Positions 8,531 through 17,284 of a stretch of DNA of 64,000 nt are shown here, one piece after another. Made by a program: the position numbers and the translations under genes. The notes under the pieces are model-generated. The model was not told where the DNA came from, made no database searches, and was given only the letters and a program-made list of their open reading frames with translations. Location: NCBI RefSeq assembly GCF_000186865.1, contig NW_008705567.1, positions 1,367,757-1,431,756 on the forward strand. The letters run 5' to 3'. The DNA is from Aureococcus anophagefferens (taxonomy: Eukaryota > Sar > Pelagophyceae > Pelagomonadales > Pelagomonadaceae). How positions within the stretch are numbered: position 1 is the stretch's first letter; every line of letters begins with the position of its first letter.

Positions 8531-9832
8531 CTAGAACTCGTCGGGGAGGTCGCCGTCGTCGTTTTCGGCGGCGTCGTCGCCCTCGGCCCCGCTCAGCGCC
8601 GCGAGGGCGTCCTCCTCCTCCAAGGCCTTCTTCTTCTCGCGGGCCTTCTTCGCGCGGAGCGCCTTGGGCGTCGACGCGAACGTCGCCATGAGGCCGTCGT
8701 CGACGTCGACGTTCGAGAGCACGCGCGGGTCCGTCGTCGTGATGTTGTAGCGCACGAACTCGCCCGTCTTCGGGTCCGCCTCGATGCGCTGCACCTGCCG
8801 CTCCTCGAGCGTCACGAGGTCCGCGTCGACGAGGCGCTGGAGCAGCGGGTCGGGCAGCTCGTTCAACGGCGGCGGCCGCGTGAGCTGCGTGCCCGTGACG
8901 TCGAGCTCGCAGTACGTCGCCGCGGCCAGCGGCTGGACCCCGTCGCCGAAGACGCCCGCGTCCACGTACGGGTCCGCGGCGGCCCAGTCGAGCGCGGCGC
9001 CGCGGGACGCGTGGAACGCGTAGACGAGCGACCCGACGGGCGCGCCGGCCGCGTCGCCGAGGGGCCGCAGGGGCCCCGCGCGCATCGTGCGCCGCGTCTT
9101 GCGCAGGAAGCTCAGGTGCTTCTCGCGCGTCGCCCCGCGCGCGTTCGCGCCGGGTTGGGCGTCGAGCTTGAGGTGGAGGTACGGGCTCTCGCCGTCGGGC
9201 CAGACGTCGGCCTGGAGGTAGGGGTCGCCGGCGATGGTCCAGTGGTAGGCGCCGCTCCGCGCCTCGTCGAAGACGCCGGCGCGCACGAGCGGGTCCGCGG
9301 CGACGAGGGGCGCGGCGGACGCCGCGTCGCCGCCGACGACGGCGACGACCGACGCGACGACGTCGCCGCGGTCGTCCTGCGCGGCCTGCGCCGCGTAGAC
9401 CCGCGGGCCGCCGTCGCGGTCCGCGACGATGGCGCTCTCGCGCGCCCAGAAGAGGTGGTCCAGGTGCAGCGTCCGCCGCAGGGCCCGCGACTTCTCGCCG
9501 TCCTTGAGGAACCGCGCGAAGACGAACGCCTCCCCCGGGATGACCCACTCGGCGTAGCCGCCGCTCTCGAGGTCGCAGTCGAAGCGCTCCGCCGTCCAGT
9601 CGTGGAGCATGGGGTACGTGTCCGGGTGCATGTAGTAGGGGTCGACGATGCCCGGGCCGTCGTAGCCCTCGGCGCCGGCGATCGCCTCCTCGACGGTCGG
9701 CAGGGGCGCCCCGTCGTCCGCCGCGCGACGGATCGACTGCGACCGCACGGGGGGCGCGCCGCCGCGGCTCCAGGCCGCGGCCGTGGCCGCGACGCAGAGG
9801 GCTCGGCCCAGCCGCGCAGAAGGAGCAAACAT
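8531..9832 (-). CDS. YCII-domain protein with two YCII-like repeats and signal peptide
   Basis: A 433-residue protein. The start MFAPSARLGRALCVAATAAAWS looks like a signal or transit peptide. Two segments carry the YCII (dimeric alpha/beta barrel) signature: AADPLVRAGVFDEARSGAYHW and AADPYVDAGVFGDGVQPLAA. Each is preceded by a beta strand rich in Ala/Val (VVASVVAVVGG, GSLVYAFHA). The C-terminus is Lys/Glu-rich and ends in an acidic tail. YCII proteins bind or transform small molecules, but no activity can be assigned here. It diverges from the WWE-repeat gene at 9976 across 143 bases. Confidence 0.65.
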   Translation of the reverse strand: MFAPSARLGRALCVAATAAAWSRGGAPPVRSQSIRRAADDGAPLPTVEEAIAGAEGYDGPGIVDPYYMHPDTYPMLHDWTAERFDCDLESGGYAEWVIPGEAFVFARFLKDGEKSRALRRTLHLDHLFWARESAIVADRDGGPRVYAAQAAQDDRGDVVASVVAVVGGDAASAAPLVAADPLVRAGVFDEARSGAYHWTIAGDPYLQADVWPDGESPYLHLKLDAQPGANARGATREKHLSFLRKTRRTMRAGPLRPLGDAAGAPVGSLVYAFHASRGAALDWAAADPYVDAGVFGDGVQPLAAATYCELDVTGTQLTRPPPLNELPDPLLQRLVDADLVTLEERQVQRIEADPKTGEFVRYNITTTDPRVLSNVDVDDGLMATFASTPKALRAKKAREKKKALEEEDALAALSGAEGDDAAENDDGDLPDEF

Positions 9833-9975
9833 GCTTCCCTCGCCGCAGCCACTTCAAGACCAGGGTCTTCACTTGAGCAGCCCCATCGACCTCTTCGTAT
9901 CAGGCGCAACGCAGCCCTTGGCATTGTGCTTGTTCCCAGCAATCCTCGCACTACTGCTCTCGGTAAAAAAGCAGC

Positions 9976-11784
9976 ATGGGCGCCGCCGCCAGCGCCCAGT
10001 TCGGGCCGACGCTCGACGCCGAGGCCATGAAGCCCGCGGACGGGAGCGACCTCGTCGACTACAACGCGGCGCGGGCCGAGGCCGTCCACCTGCGGCGCTT
10101 CCTCGCGGCCCTGCGGCAGCAGGTGGCCAACGACGGCGTCACGGCGGCCTTCGAGCACCGGGACGACCAGGGCACCTGGCACCGCTACGCCCCCGAGCAG
10201 AGCGTGCTCATCGCCGTGGCCCTCGGCCAGAACCCCAACGGCGCCGCGAAGCTGCCCGGGGGCCCCTTCGAGGTCCGCTTCGGCGACTTCGCGACGTCGC
10301 GCAAGATGGCCACGGCGCCGGACACGGGCATGGTCCAGGTGAACACGGCGAGTGACAACACGCGCGTCGTGCGCCCCCAGCTCTGGGCCTGCACGGCCTT
10401 CGCGCTCCAGGGCCCCGCGGGCTGGCAGGTCTTGCCGACGGCCGCGTGCCGGGGCATCGCCGCGGCCATCGCCAACGCGCCCGACGGCGGCACCGTCGTC
10501 ATCCCCAACACGCCCACGGAGATTCGGTGGGGCCACGCGGCGCGCACGGCGGCGCACCCGGACGTGCCGTCGACGGGCGTGATCGCCGTGAACCTGCGCG
10601 ACGACTCGTCCGTCGTCGTCCGCGGCGAGTGGGGGCCCTACGGCCGGCCCGTCGTGCCGGGCCCGGCGTCCTACGGCATGGGCCAGCCCGCGGCGCGGCC
10701 CATGCCGGGCTACGGCCAGCCCATGCAGCCGGGCTACGGCGCGGCGCCGGGCGGCTTCGCTCCCACCGCGCACCCCTTCGCGGGCGCCGGCGGGCAGCCC
10801 CACGTCGTCGGCCAGCAGCCCGCGATGCGCGGCGGGCCGCCCCCCGGGGCGCCGGGCCAGCCCAAGCCCCAGCAGCAGCAGCAGCAGCAGCAGCAGGGCG
10901 GCAAAGGGTCGTCGACGGCGACGAACGCGGCCGTGGCCTTCGGCGCCGTCGGCGTCGCGGCGGCGGCGGGCGCGGGCGGCGTCCTCGCCGTGCAGAACGC
11001 GGACCAGATCTCCGCCGGCGTCAACGACGCGGGCCAGTGGGTCTCCGGCGGGGGCGTCGGCCAGGCCGCGGGCGCCGCGGGCCAGTGGACCGTCGGCGCG
11101 GCGAACGACGTCTCCCGCTTCGCGACGAACCAGGCCGCGCCGGCCATCGGCAACGCGGCGGGCACGGCGGGTCAGTGGACCGTCGGCGCGGCGAACGACG
11201 TGTCCCAGTTCGCGACGAACCAGGCCGCGCCGGCCATCGGCGGCGCCGCGGGCGACGTCGCGTCCTGGGGCACGAACCAGGCCGCGCCGGCCATCGGCAA
11301 CGCCGCGGGCACGGCGGGCCAGTGGACCGTCGGCGCGGCGAACGACGTGTCCCAGTTCGCGACGAACCAGGCCGCGCCGGCCATCGGCAACGCCGCGGGC
11401 GACGTCGGCCAGTGGGGCGCGGGCGCGGCCAACGGCGCCGCGAACTGGGGCGGCAACGCCGCGCAGGACGCGACGCAGTGGGGCGCCGCCGCCGGCATGG
11501 ACGCGGGCCAGTGGGGCGCCGGCGCCGCGGGCGACGTGGGCCAGTGGGGCGCCGGCGCCGCGCAGGACGTCGGCCAGTGGGGCGCCGGCGCGGGCGGCGC
11601 CGCGGCGAACTTCGGCGGCGACGCGGCGGGATGGGCCGGGGGCGCGGCCGTCGACGTCGGCCAGTGGTCCGCGGGCGCCGCGGGCACCGTCGGCGGCGTC
11701 GCCGGCGACGCCGCGGGCGCCGTCGGCTCCGGCGCCGGCAGCATCGCCTCGGGCGTCGGCAAGCTCATCTCCAACCTCCTCTAG
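9976..11784 (+). CDS. Tandem WWE-domain protein with Gln/Pro linker and GQWGAGAA repeats
   Basis: A 602-residue protein beginning MGAAAS, a strong N-myristoylation signal. Residues about 50-132 read like a WWE domain: FEHRDDQGTWHRYAPEQS, an FEVRFGDF strand, then GMVQVNTASDNTRVVRP. A second WWE-like unit follows at about 135-220 (GPAGWQVLPTAA, TEIRWG, TGVIAVNLRDDSSVVVRG). WWE domains bind ADP-ribose polymers or mediate E3 contacts. Next come a GY/QP-rich stretch, a run of nine Gln, a hydrophobic Ala/Gly/Val segment (AAVAFGAVGVAAAAG), and about 250 residues of imperfect 11-residue repeats of the type AAGDVGQWGAG. No catalytic domain is seen. The combination is not one I know. Confidence 0.66.
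   Translation: MGAAASAQFGPTLDAEAMKPADGSDLVDYNAARAEAVHLRRFLAALRQQVANDGVTAAFEHRDDQGTWHRYAPEQSVLIAVALGQNPNGAAKLPGGPFEVRFGDFATSRKMATAPDTGMVQVNTASDNTRVVRPQLWACTAFALQGPAGWQVLPTAACRGIAAAIANAPDGGTVVIPNTPTEIRWGHAARTAAHPDVPSTGVIAVNLRDDSSVVVRGEWGPYGRPVVPGPASYGMGQPAARPMPGYGQPMQPGYGAAPGGFAPTAHPFAGAGGQPHVVGQQPAMRGGPPPGAPGQPKPQQQQQQQQQGGKGSSTATNAAVAFGAVGVAAAAGAGGVLAVQNADQISAGVNDAGQWVSGGGVGQAAGAAGQWTVGAANDVSRFATNQAAPAIGNAAGTAGQWTVGAANDVSQFATNQAAPAIGGAAGDVASWGTNQAAPAIGNAAGTAGQWTVGAANDVSQFATNQAAPAIGNAAGDVGQWGAGAANGAANWGGNAAQDATQWGAAAGMDAGQWGAGAAGDVGQWGAGAAQDVGQWGAGAGGAAANFGGDAAGWAGGAAVDVGQWSAGAAGTVGGVAGDAAGAVGSGAGSIASGVGKLISNLL
11035..11680 (+). repeat. Coding tandem repeats (about 33-bp units nested in 90-150-bp units)
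   Basis: Three larger units starting GGCCAGTGGACCGTCGGCGC or nearly so (about 11080, 11170, 11318) share a nearly identical NDVS(R/Q)FATNQAAPAIG segment. After them come eight or so 11-residue units around GQWGAGAA. High nucleotide identity between units suggests recent expansion or gene conversion. Confidence 0.85.
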
Positions 11785-11846
11785 GCCGAAAGCCTCCCCC
11801 CCCTTCGAAACCCCCGCTAAGTCCACGTTTGCTACGGCGCGCGCCG

Positions 11847-13639
11847 TCAGACGACGTCCGCGGCGCCGCGGCGCTGGAGCCGCTCGAGCTTCGCGAGGTA
11901 CGGGTCCGCGCGGACGAGGGACGGGTCGGGCCGCCGGTAGGCGCCGTATTGCACCTGGAGCGCCCAGAACGTGCCGAGCTTGAAGAGCTCCGTGACGCGC
12001 GCCGTGCCCCAGATGGGGAAGAAGGAGCCGCAGACGAGGCGCAACTCCGCGCTCGGCAGGGACACGAGCAGCAGCACGAGCAGCACGACGCTCAGCGCCG
12101 TCGTCACGACCGCGGGCACGTTCAGCGCGCACGCGGCGCTGCAGTTGCCGACGCAGGCGTCGCTGTGGACCGCGTAGAAGCAGAGCGTCAGGGCCGACAC
12201 GCCGAAGGCGTCGACGAGCGTGATCGCGATGACCTGGCTCACGCGGTCCCAGGCCGGCACGAGCAGCGCGGAGACGAGCGCGTTCGCCGCTAGGGACCAC
12301 AGCAGCGACACGAGGACGAGGACGAGGCGCGAGTGCCAGTGGCTCTTCTTCGCGAGGCCCACGCCGCCGTAGCAGACGCGGAGCAGGCAGTGGCGGTGGA
12401 GCACGTAGCGGCAGAGGTCCTCGTCGGGCACCTGGGCAGGACAAGAGTGCGAAATTCCCAACTTCAAAGGCTCCTCTCTCGGCCGATTTCCACTCGTTTC
12501 GGCTGATTTTTGGACGAGCGATCATCTCTCGGGACGGTCTCGCAGCGTGGATGATTTTTCCGGAACGCGCGCGCGCGGAACACTCACGTTGAAGCGACGT
12601 TGAATCACCCTTGTCCTGCCCTGTCGGGCACGCGGACGCACGCCGTCAGCCAGCCGGCGCGGCCGTCGCCCGCGAGCGTGCGCACGTTGCCGCCGACGGC
12701 CAAAAGCTGGCGCACGAGCCGCCGCGCGTCCGCGCGCGAGAGCCGGCCGTCGCCGTCGCTGTCGAACGCCTCGAAGATCGCGTCCGCGACTTTCCGCGCG
12801 TCCTCCGCGGCCGCGCCGTCGTCGTCGTCGCCCGCGTCGTCCTCGTCCACGTCGACGACGGCCGCGACGCGGCCCGCGGCGCCGTCGGGCCCGATCGCGG
12901 CGTACCAGAGCGGCCCCGCGCCCGCGGCGCCGCTGACGTCGACGCGCACGGACGCGCCGCCGACGTCGACGTGGAGCGCGCCGCCGGCGGTCGCGTCGAC
13001 GCGGAAGGCGCCGTCCTCCCAGCAGCAGCCGGCCGCGCCCGCGCGCGCGCGCCGCTCGCCGATCCGCGCGACGGCGTCCGGTCCGAGGCCCGACGCCGCG
13101 AGCAGGCGCACCGTCGCCATGCGCGGCCGCGGCGGCGGCGGCGGCGGCGGCGGCTCCGGCGCGTCCACCGCGGCGACGGACCCGTAGCCGCCGCGCGCGC
13201 GGCTCAGGGCCAGCAGGCCCGACGGCAGGCAGCCGGCCTCGGTTCCCTCGACGCAGCGGCGCCAGCGCGGCAGCTCGACGCCGCGCGGCGCCGGCTCCGG
13301 CTCCGCGAGCCAGCCGGGCTCCTCCTCGACGGGCGCCCGCGGCGCCGGCCGCCGCGGCGTCGGCGTCGTCGACGACGACGTCGCCTCGTCGGCGCCGGGC
13401 CGCCGCGGCGTCGGCGTCGTCGACGACTGCTCCTCGTCGGCGTCGGGCCGCGGCGTCGCCGCCACGAGCACGGCCGACGCCTCGGAGCCGTCGTCGGACG
13501 CGGGCGACGCCGGCGGCGCGTCGACGACGACGGCGCTCGAGTCCGAGTCCGCTTCGCTCGGCGCGACCGTGGGTGGTGAATTGCCATTGGTGGCTTCGTT
13601 GGGCGCGCCGCCGGCGCCCTCTTGCGGCGTCGCAGCCAT
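11847..13639 (-). CDS. EF-hand multi-pass membrane protein, two exons split by an introner
   Basis: Exons 12632-13639 and 11847-12431 join to 530 residues (phase 0; ...LTACVR|VPDEDLC...). The N-terminal third is acidic and Pro/Thr-rich. A single EF-hand loop (DSDGDGRLSRAD) sits near residue 310, with Asp rather than Glu at the last ligand. The C-terminal exon has about four membrane spans (RLVLVLVSLLWSLAANAL, VIAITLVDAFGVSALTL, AVVTTALSVVLLVLLLV). The family is not recognised; a Ca-responsive membrane protein is inferred. The intron (12432-12631, 200 bp) is an introner, and removing it restores the frame exactly. The frame also reads on a little without splicing, giving false ORFs. Confidence 0.72.
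12432..12623 (-). mobile_element. Introner 1 (192 bp)
   Basis: Terminal repeats are CAGGGCAGGACAAG (5' on the sense strand) and CTTGTCCTGCCCAG (3'). The 8-bp target duplication TCGGGCAC on the + strand (GTGCCCGA sense) lies at 12424-12431 and 12624-12631. The sense 5' copy of the duplication supplies the GT donor; the right repeat supplies CTCTTGTCCTGCCCAG as tract and acceptor. Splicing recreates the uninterrupted target. Confidence 0.95.
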
Positions 13640-13722
13640 GCCGGTTTGAAGAATTTGACCCAGGTGTGGCACGGTTCAGTGCATCAAGATCTTGAACGCT
13701 CGCTAAATCACTCGGGGCAGCC

Positions 13723-14916
13723 ATGGACACGAAGAAACAACTCGCCCTCGCCGCCGGCGCGTCCCTGGGCCTCGTCGCGCTCTACCGCTGGCAGCGGCGG
13801 TCGAAGAAGGCCGCGCCCCCGCCGCTCGAAAAGCGGCGCCTCGCGCCGGGCCTGGAGGTGACGGTCCTCGGCTGCGGCGGCGCGTCGCTGGGCGACCTGT
13901 ACGTGGAGACGACCCACGAGTCGGCCCTGGCGACTCTCCGCACCTCCCTCGACGGCGGCATCCAGTTCTACGACACGGCGCCCTGGTACGGCTGCGGCCT
14001 CTCGGAGGCGCGCTTCGGCCTGGGCCTCGCGCGCGCGGACCGCGCGTCCTTCGCGCTCAACACGAAGGTCGGGCGGACCCTCGAGCCGGACCTGGGCGGC
14101 GGGCCGCGGCGGGGCTGGAAGCACGGCGCGCACTTCTCCGTGACCTTCGACTACTCGGGCGCCGCGTTCAAAACGCAGCTCCGCGACTCGCTCCAGCGCA
14201 CGGGCCTCGCGCGCGTCGAGTCGCTCGTCATCCACGACCTCGAGCCCAACGCGCACAAGAGCGCCGACGACCCGACGGGCGCCGCGACGACGAAGCGCCA
14301 CCTCGACGCGCTGGCGTCGTCGGGCTTCGCGGCGCTCTGCGAGCTGCGCGCGTCGGGCGCGATCCGGGCCTTCGGCGCGGGCGTCAACGCCGACGAGGCC
14401 GGCGAGGACGCCGCGGCGAAGGCGGCCTACAACGCGGACTACGTCAATCAACTCTTCGCGCTGGGCGACGAGGCGCCCGGCGGCCGGGGCCTCGACTTCC
14501 TGCTCATCGCCAACTGCTACAGCCTGCTCAACTTCAGCGCCGCGGGCATTTTGGACGAGTGCGAGAAGCGCGGCGTGGCCGTGGTCATCGGCGGGCCCTT
14601 CTCGTCGGGCATCCTCGCCACGGGGCCCGACCCGCCGCGCGGAACAGCCATGTACAACTACCGGCCCGCGAGCGACGACGTCCGCGCGACCGCGCGGCGC
14701 ATCGAGGCGATCTGCAAACGGCACGGCGTCCCCCTCGTCGCGGCCGCGCTCCAGTTCCCGCTGGGCCACCCGGCCGTCGCGTCGGTGATCCCCGGCGGCA
14801 AGTCGCCCGCGGAGGTGCGGTCCAACGTCGCGTCCATGCGCCGCCCCATCCCCGGCGCGCTCTGGGCCGACCTCCGCGCGGCCGGGCTCCTCCCGCCGCA
14901 CATCCGCGCGCCCTGA
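13723..14916 (+). CDS. Aldo/keto reductase (L-galactose/L-fucose dehydrogenase-like), membrane-anchored
   Basis: A 397-residue AKR barrel with the full catalytic tetrad: Asp84 and Tyr89 in QFYDTAPWYGCG, Lys115 in LNTKVGR, and His171 in LVIHDLE. The NADP-binding end is present (VASVIPGGKSPAEVRSNV). An N-terminal hydrophobic segment (LALAAGASLGLVALYRW) followed by basic residues looks like a membrane anchor. The layout resembles L-galactose and L-fucose dehydrogenases, so a role in ascorbate or deoxysugar metabolism is possible but not proven. It starts 83 bases from the divergent EF-hand gene. Confidence 0.85.
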   Translation: MDTKKQLALAAGASLGLVALYRWQRRSKKAAPPPLEKRRLAPGLEVTVLGCGGASLGDLYVETTHESALATLRTSLDGGIQFYDTAPWYGCGLSEARFGLGLARADRASFALNTKVGRTLEPDLGGGPRRGWKHGAHFSVTFDYSGAAFKTQLRDSLQRTGLARVESLVIHDLEPNAHKSADDPTGAATTKRHLDALASSGFAALCELRASGAIRAFGAGVNADEAGEDAAAKAAYNADYVNQLFALGDEAPGGRGLDFLLIANCYSLLNFSAAGILDECEKRGVAVVIGGPFSSGILATGPDPPRGTAMYNYRPASDDVRATARRIEAICKRHGVPLVAAALQFPLGHPAVASVIPGGKSPAEVRSNVASMRRPIPGALWADLRAAGLLPPHIRAP

Positions 14917-14921
14917 GTGGA

Positions 14922-15350
14922 TCACCCTGTTTTAGTCTCGACGCGCCACGCGACGATCTTGTGCTCCGGCGGGTCGCCGAAGACGAGCGTGTTCGCGAAG
15001 GTCACGCGCGCGCCCGCGGCGTCCGTCGCCGTGACGTCGCAGGTCGTCACGTAGACGTGCAGGTCGCGCCAGTCCGCGTAGTCCGCCGCCGCGTCGGTCA
15101 GCGGCGCGCGGAGCGCCGCCATCGCGTCGACGAACGCGGCGCGCGTCGTCCCGCGGACGGCGCCGTCGACGGTCAGCTCGATGTTTGGGTGCAGCGTCTC
15201 GCCGAGCGCCTCCGGCGTGCCGTCGACGTAGACGGCCTTGGCGTAGTACTCCGACATGGTCTCGAAGTCGAAGAGCGTGTGGTGGTTGCCGAGGCCCGGC
15301 GCCGACGCGTCGACCTTGCGGTCGGGATCGAGGTGGTACTTGTGGGCCAT
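14922..15350 (-). CDS. Small NTF2-like (SnoaL-type) protein
   Basis: A 142-residue protein. The pattern of an N-terminal helix (MSEYYAKAVYVDGTPEALGETL), short strands (NIELTVDGAVRGTTRAAFVDAM), then LHVYVTTCDVTATDAAGARVTFANTLVF-type strands fits the cone-shaped NTF2/SnoaL fold. These are binding proteins or small isomerases; no catalytic set can be named. Start MAHKYHLDP at 15350. Its stop lies 6 bases from the stop of the aldo/keto reductase. Its first codons and upstream DNA are duplicated about 1 kb away (16367 onwards). Confidence 0.55.
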   Translation of the reverse strand: MAHKYHLDPDRKVDASAPGLGNHHTLFDFETMSEYYAKAVYVDGTPEALGETLHPNIELTVDGAVRGTTRAAFVDAMAALRAPLTDAAADYADWRDLHVYVTTCDVTATDAAGARVTFANTLVFGDPPEHKIVAWRVETKTG

Positions 15351-15570
15351 TTTTTTTGACGAGCAAGCGTCTGGTCGGCGCGACAAGCAAGAGTCTCGGC
15401 GCGGGCGCGGCGCGACGACGCAGCCCCGCCCAGGCCCGCCGGCAGCTCTGCGACGGCATCATGAAGTACAACATCGAGCTCAGCATGCAGCAAGAGCCGG
15501 CTCTTGCGCACTGATGAGCACAGCTTTGGCCTGCCTCAGCGCGCTGCAACGCCTGAGTGAGTGACCGACC
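15332..15570. repeat. Duplicated intergenic segment, copy A
   Basis: This segment runs from the first codons of the NTF2-like gene to the ATG of the CCB-like gene and recurs at 16367-16577. Shared blocks, in the same order, include GGTGGTACTTGTGGG, GTCTGGTCGGC, ATGAAGTACAACA, TTTGGCCTGC and GCGCTGCA. It acts here as the divergent promoter region. Confidence 0.8.
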
Positions 15571-16356
15571 ATGCGCCTCTCCACGTCGCTTATCGTGGTT
15601 GGCGCGGTGGTGCGCGGGTTCGCGCCCGTGGGCGTGGCGCGGCCTGCGGTCGGGCGCCTGGGCGCGTCCAAGGACGAGGAGGCCATCGGGAAGCAGGCCA
15701 AGGGGTTTTACATCCGCCCGTCGGCGGCGATCGAGCGGGGCGGCGGTTTCTTCGTGCCCGGCCTCGAGGGCACGAAGCTGCGCGTCGCCCTCGGCGGCGG
15801 CCTCGTCGGCCTCGTCGCGCTGAGCGTCGCGCTCGGCGGCGACGCGGCGCCGTCGGTCCGAGCGTCCGAGGCGATCGCGTTCGTCGCCGCCGTGGGGATC
15901 CTCGCCCCCTACGTCCCGCGGCCCAAGGCCCGCGACGCGGGCGCGGCGGCGGACGGGGCCTCCGTCGCCGCCCGCGCTCCCAGAGCCGCGGCGGCGGTCG
16001 CCGCCGACGCGCCCGGCGACGCTCCGTGGGCCGCGGCGGCGGTCCGCGCCGCGATCCCGGAGGCGACGTTCGTCGCGCTCCTCGACGCGCGGACCGGCGC
16101 GGTCCTCCTCCTCGACGGGGGCTCCCGCGACCTCGACGCCGACGCGTCGCCCGTGCCCGCCGCGGGCGTCGCGACGCGCCGCGAAGCCGGGAAGCTCTTC
16201 GCCGCGCTCGGGGGCGACGCCGACGCGTCCAAGGCCGCCTTCGTCGTGCCTGCCCTCGACGCGACGCGCACCTGGATCATCGGCGCGGGGGACGCCGACC
16301 TCCTCCGCGACGACGACCGAGCCTGGGTCTCCCGCCTCCTCCGCGCGTCGTCCTAA
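15571..16356 (+). CDS. Plastid membrane protein, CCB2/CCB4-like (cytochrome b6f heme assembly)
   Basis: A 261-residue protein starting MRLSTSLIVVGAVVRGFAPVG, a signal peptide ending in a GFAP motif like the heterokont plastid presequence. The segment IRPSAAIERGGGFFVPGLEGTKLR is followed by two membrane spans (VALGGGLVGLVALSVALGG and AIAFVAAVGILAPYV). This order resembles the CCB2/CCB4 (cofactor assembly of complex C, subunit B) family, which attaches heme to cytochrome b6. The C-terminal soluble domain (about 130-261) lacks obvious motifs. The assignment rests on remembered family pattern and is moderate. Confidence 0.5.
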   Translation: MRLSTSLIVVGAVVRGFAPVGVARPAVGRLGASKDEEAIGKQAKGFYIRPSAAIERGGGFFVPGLEGTKLRVALGGGLVGLVALSVALGGDAAPSVRASEAIAFVAAVGILAPYVPRPKARDAGAAADGASVAARAPRAAAAVAADAPGDAPWAAAAVRAAIPEATFVALLDARTGAVLLLDGGSRDLDADASPVPAAGVATRREAGKLFAALGGDADASKAAFVVPALDATRTWIIGAGDADLLRDDDRAWVSRLLRASS

Positions 16357-16366
16357 GCGCGCTAGC

Positions 16367-16577
16367 GGTGGTACTTGTGGGGGCACGAGTCTGGTCGGCC
16401 CGACGGCACGGCGTGACGGCGGGCTGCGGGCGCGGCGCGAGGACGCAGCTCGGGGCGCCGACGTCTCGACGTTGACAGCACCATGAAGTACAACAAAATC
16501 GAGAGCTCGCAATGTGCTCGAGTTTTGGCCTGCTTGCCGGAGCGCTGCAGCGTCTGAGCACCGCCTGAGCACGGCAT
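16367..16577. repeat. Duplicated intergenic segment, copy B
   Basis: This is the partner of 15332-15570. Its left end still holds the relic GGTGGTACTTGTGGG, complementary to the first codons of the NTF2-like gene but without that gene. Its right end leads into the methyltransferase ATG, so two unrelated genes share a duplicated promoter. Confidence 0.8.
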
Positions 16578-17273
16578 ATGCTTTTGCTCCTGTGCGCCGT
16601 CGCCGCGCTGCGGGTCCGAGCGCTCGCCGGCACGGCCGCGCTGCTCACTCGGACGCGCATCGACGACTTCGCCGTGGCGCCCCTCGAGGTCTGCGGCGTC
16701 GGCGTCTACGCGCTGGCCAACACCTGGGGCGCGGCGCGCGACGGCGACGCGACGGGCGGCCGCGTCTGGCCCTGCGGCCTCGAGCTCGCGCCGCGCGTCG
16801 CGGCGGCCGCGGCGAACCGGACGGTCCTCGACGTCGGCTGCGGCTGCGGCGTCGTCGCGCTCGCCGCGGCCCGCGCGGGCGCGAAACGCGTCGTCGCCGC
16901 GGACGTGAACCCGGTCCCGCTGCGCCTCGTCGCCGCCGCCGCCGAGGACCAGGGCCTCGCGGTGGAGGTGGAGAGCTTCGACGTCGCGAGTGCGGCGCCG
17001 CTCCCGCCGGCGGACGTCGTCGCCTTCGCGGACCTCACCTACGAAGAGAGCCTCGCGGAGGCCGTCGCCGCGCGGGTCCTCGAGGCGCGCGCGCGCGGCT
17101 CGCACGTGCTCTGCGCGACGAACCCGCTCCGCGCGGGCGCCGCGGCCTTCCGCGGCGCGCTGCCCGATGTGCGGTTCGAGCCCGTCGCGCTGTCGCGGCA
17201 CGCGGCGACGCACACGGACGCGCGGAACTGGAAGACGCGCCTCGTCCAGCACCTCGACGTCGTCCCTGATTAA
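16578..17273 (+). CDS. Class-I SAM-dependent methyltransferase with signal/transit peptide
   Basis: A 231-residue protein. Motif I is VLDVGCGCGVVALAAARAG (about 88-106), motif II is RVVAADVNPVPLRL, and motif IV is ADVVAFADLTYEE. The region before motif I (GGRVWPCGLELA) is like the METTL20/METTL21 lysine methyltransferases, but the DPPY/EEFD signature is not clear and the substrate is unknown. The start MLLLLCAVAALRVRALAG could be a signal peptide or mitochondrial/plastid leader. Confidence 0.75.
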   Translation: MLLLLCAVAALRVRALAGTAALLTRTRIDDFAVAPLEVCGVGVYALANTWGAARDGDATGGRVWPCGLELAPRVAAAAANRTVLDVGCGCGVVALAAARAGAKRVVAADVNPVPLRLVAAAAEDQGLAVEVESFDVASAAPLPPADVVAFADLTYEESLAEAVAARVLEARARGSHVLCATNPLRAGAAAFRGALPDVRFEPVALSRHAATHTDARNWKTRLVQHLDVVPD

Positions 17274-17284
17274 AGTTTTCGTGA

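Noticed and set aside
9112..12525. 1,137-codon reverse ORF across the WWE gene and the EF-hand gene
   Set aside because: It is low-complexity Arg/Gly/Ala sequence and overlaps two well-supported genes. It arises because stop codons are rare in GC-rich repeats and it reads into introner 1.
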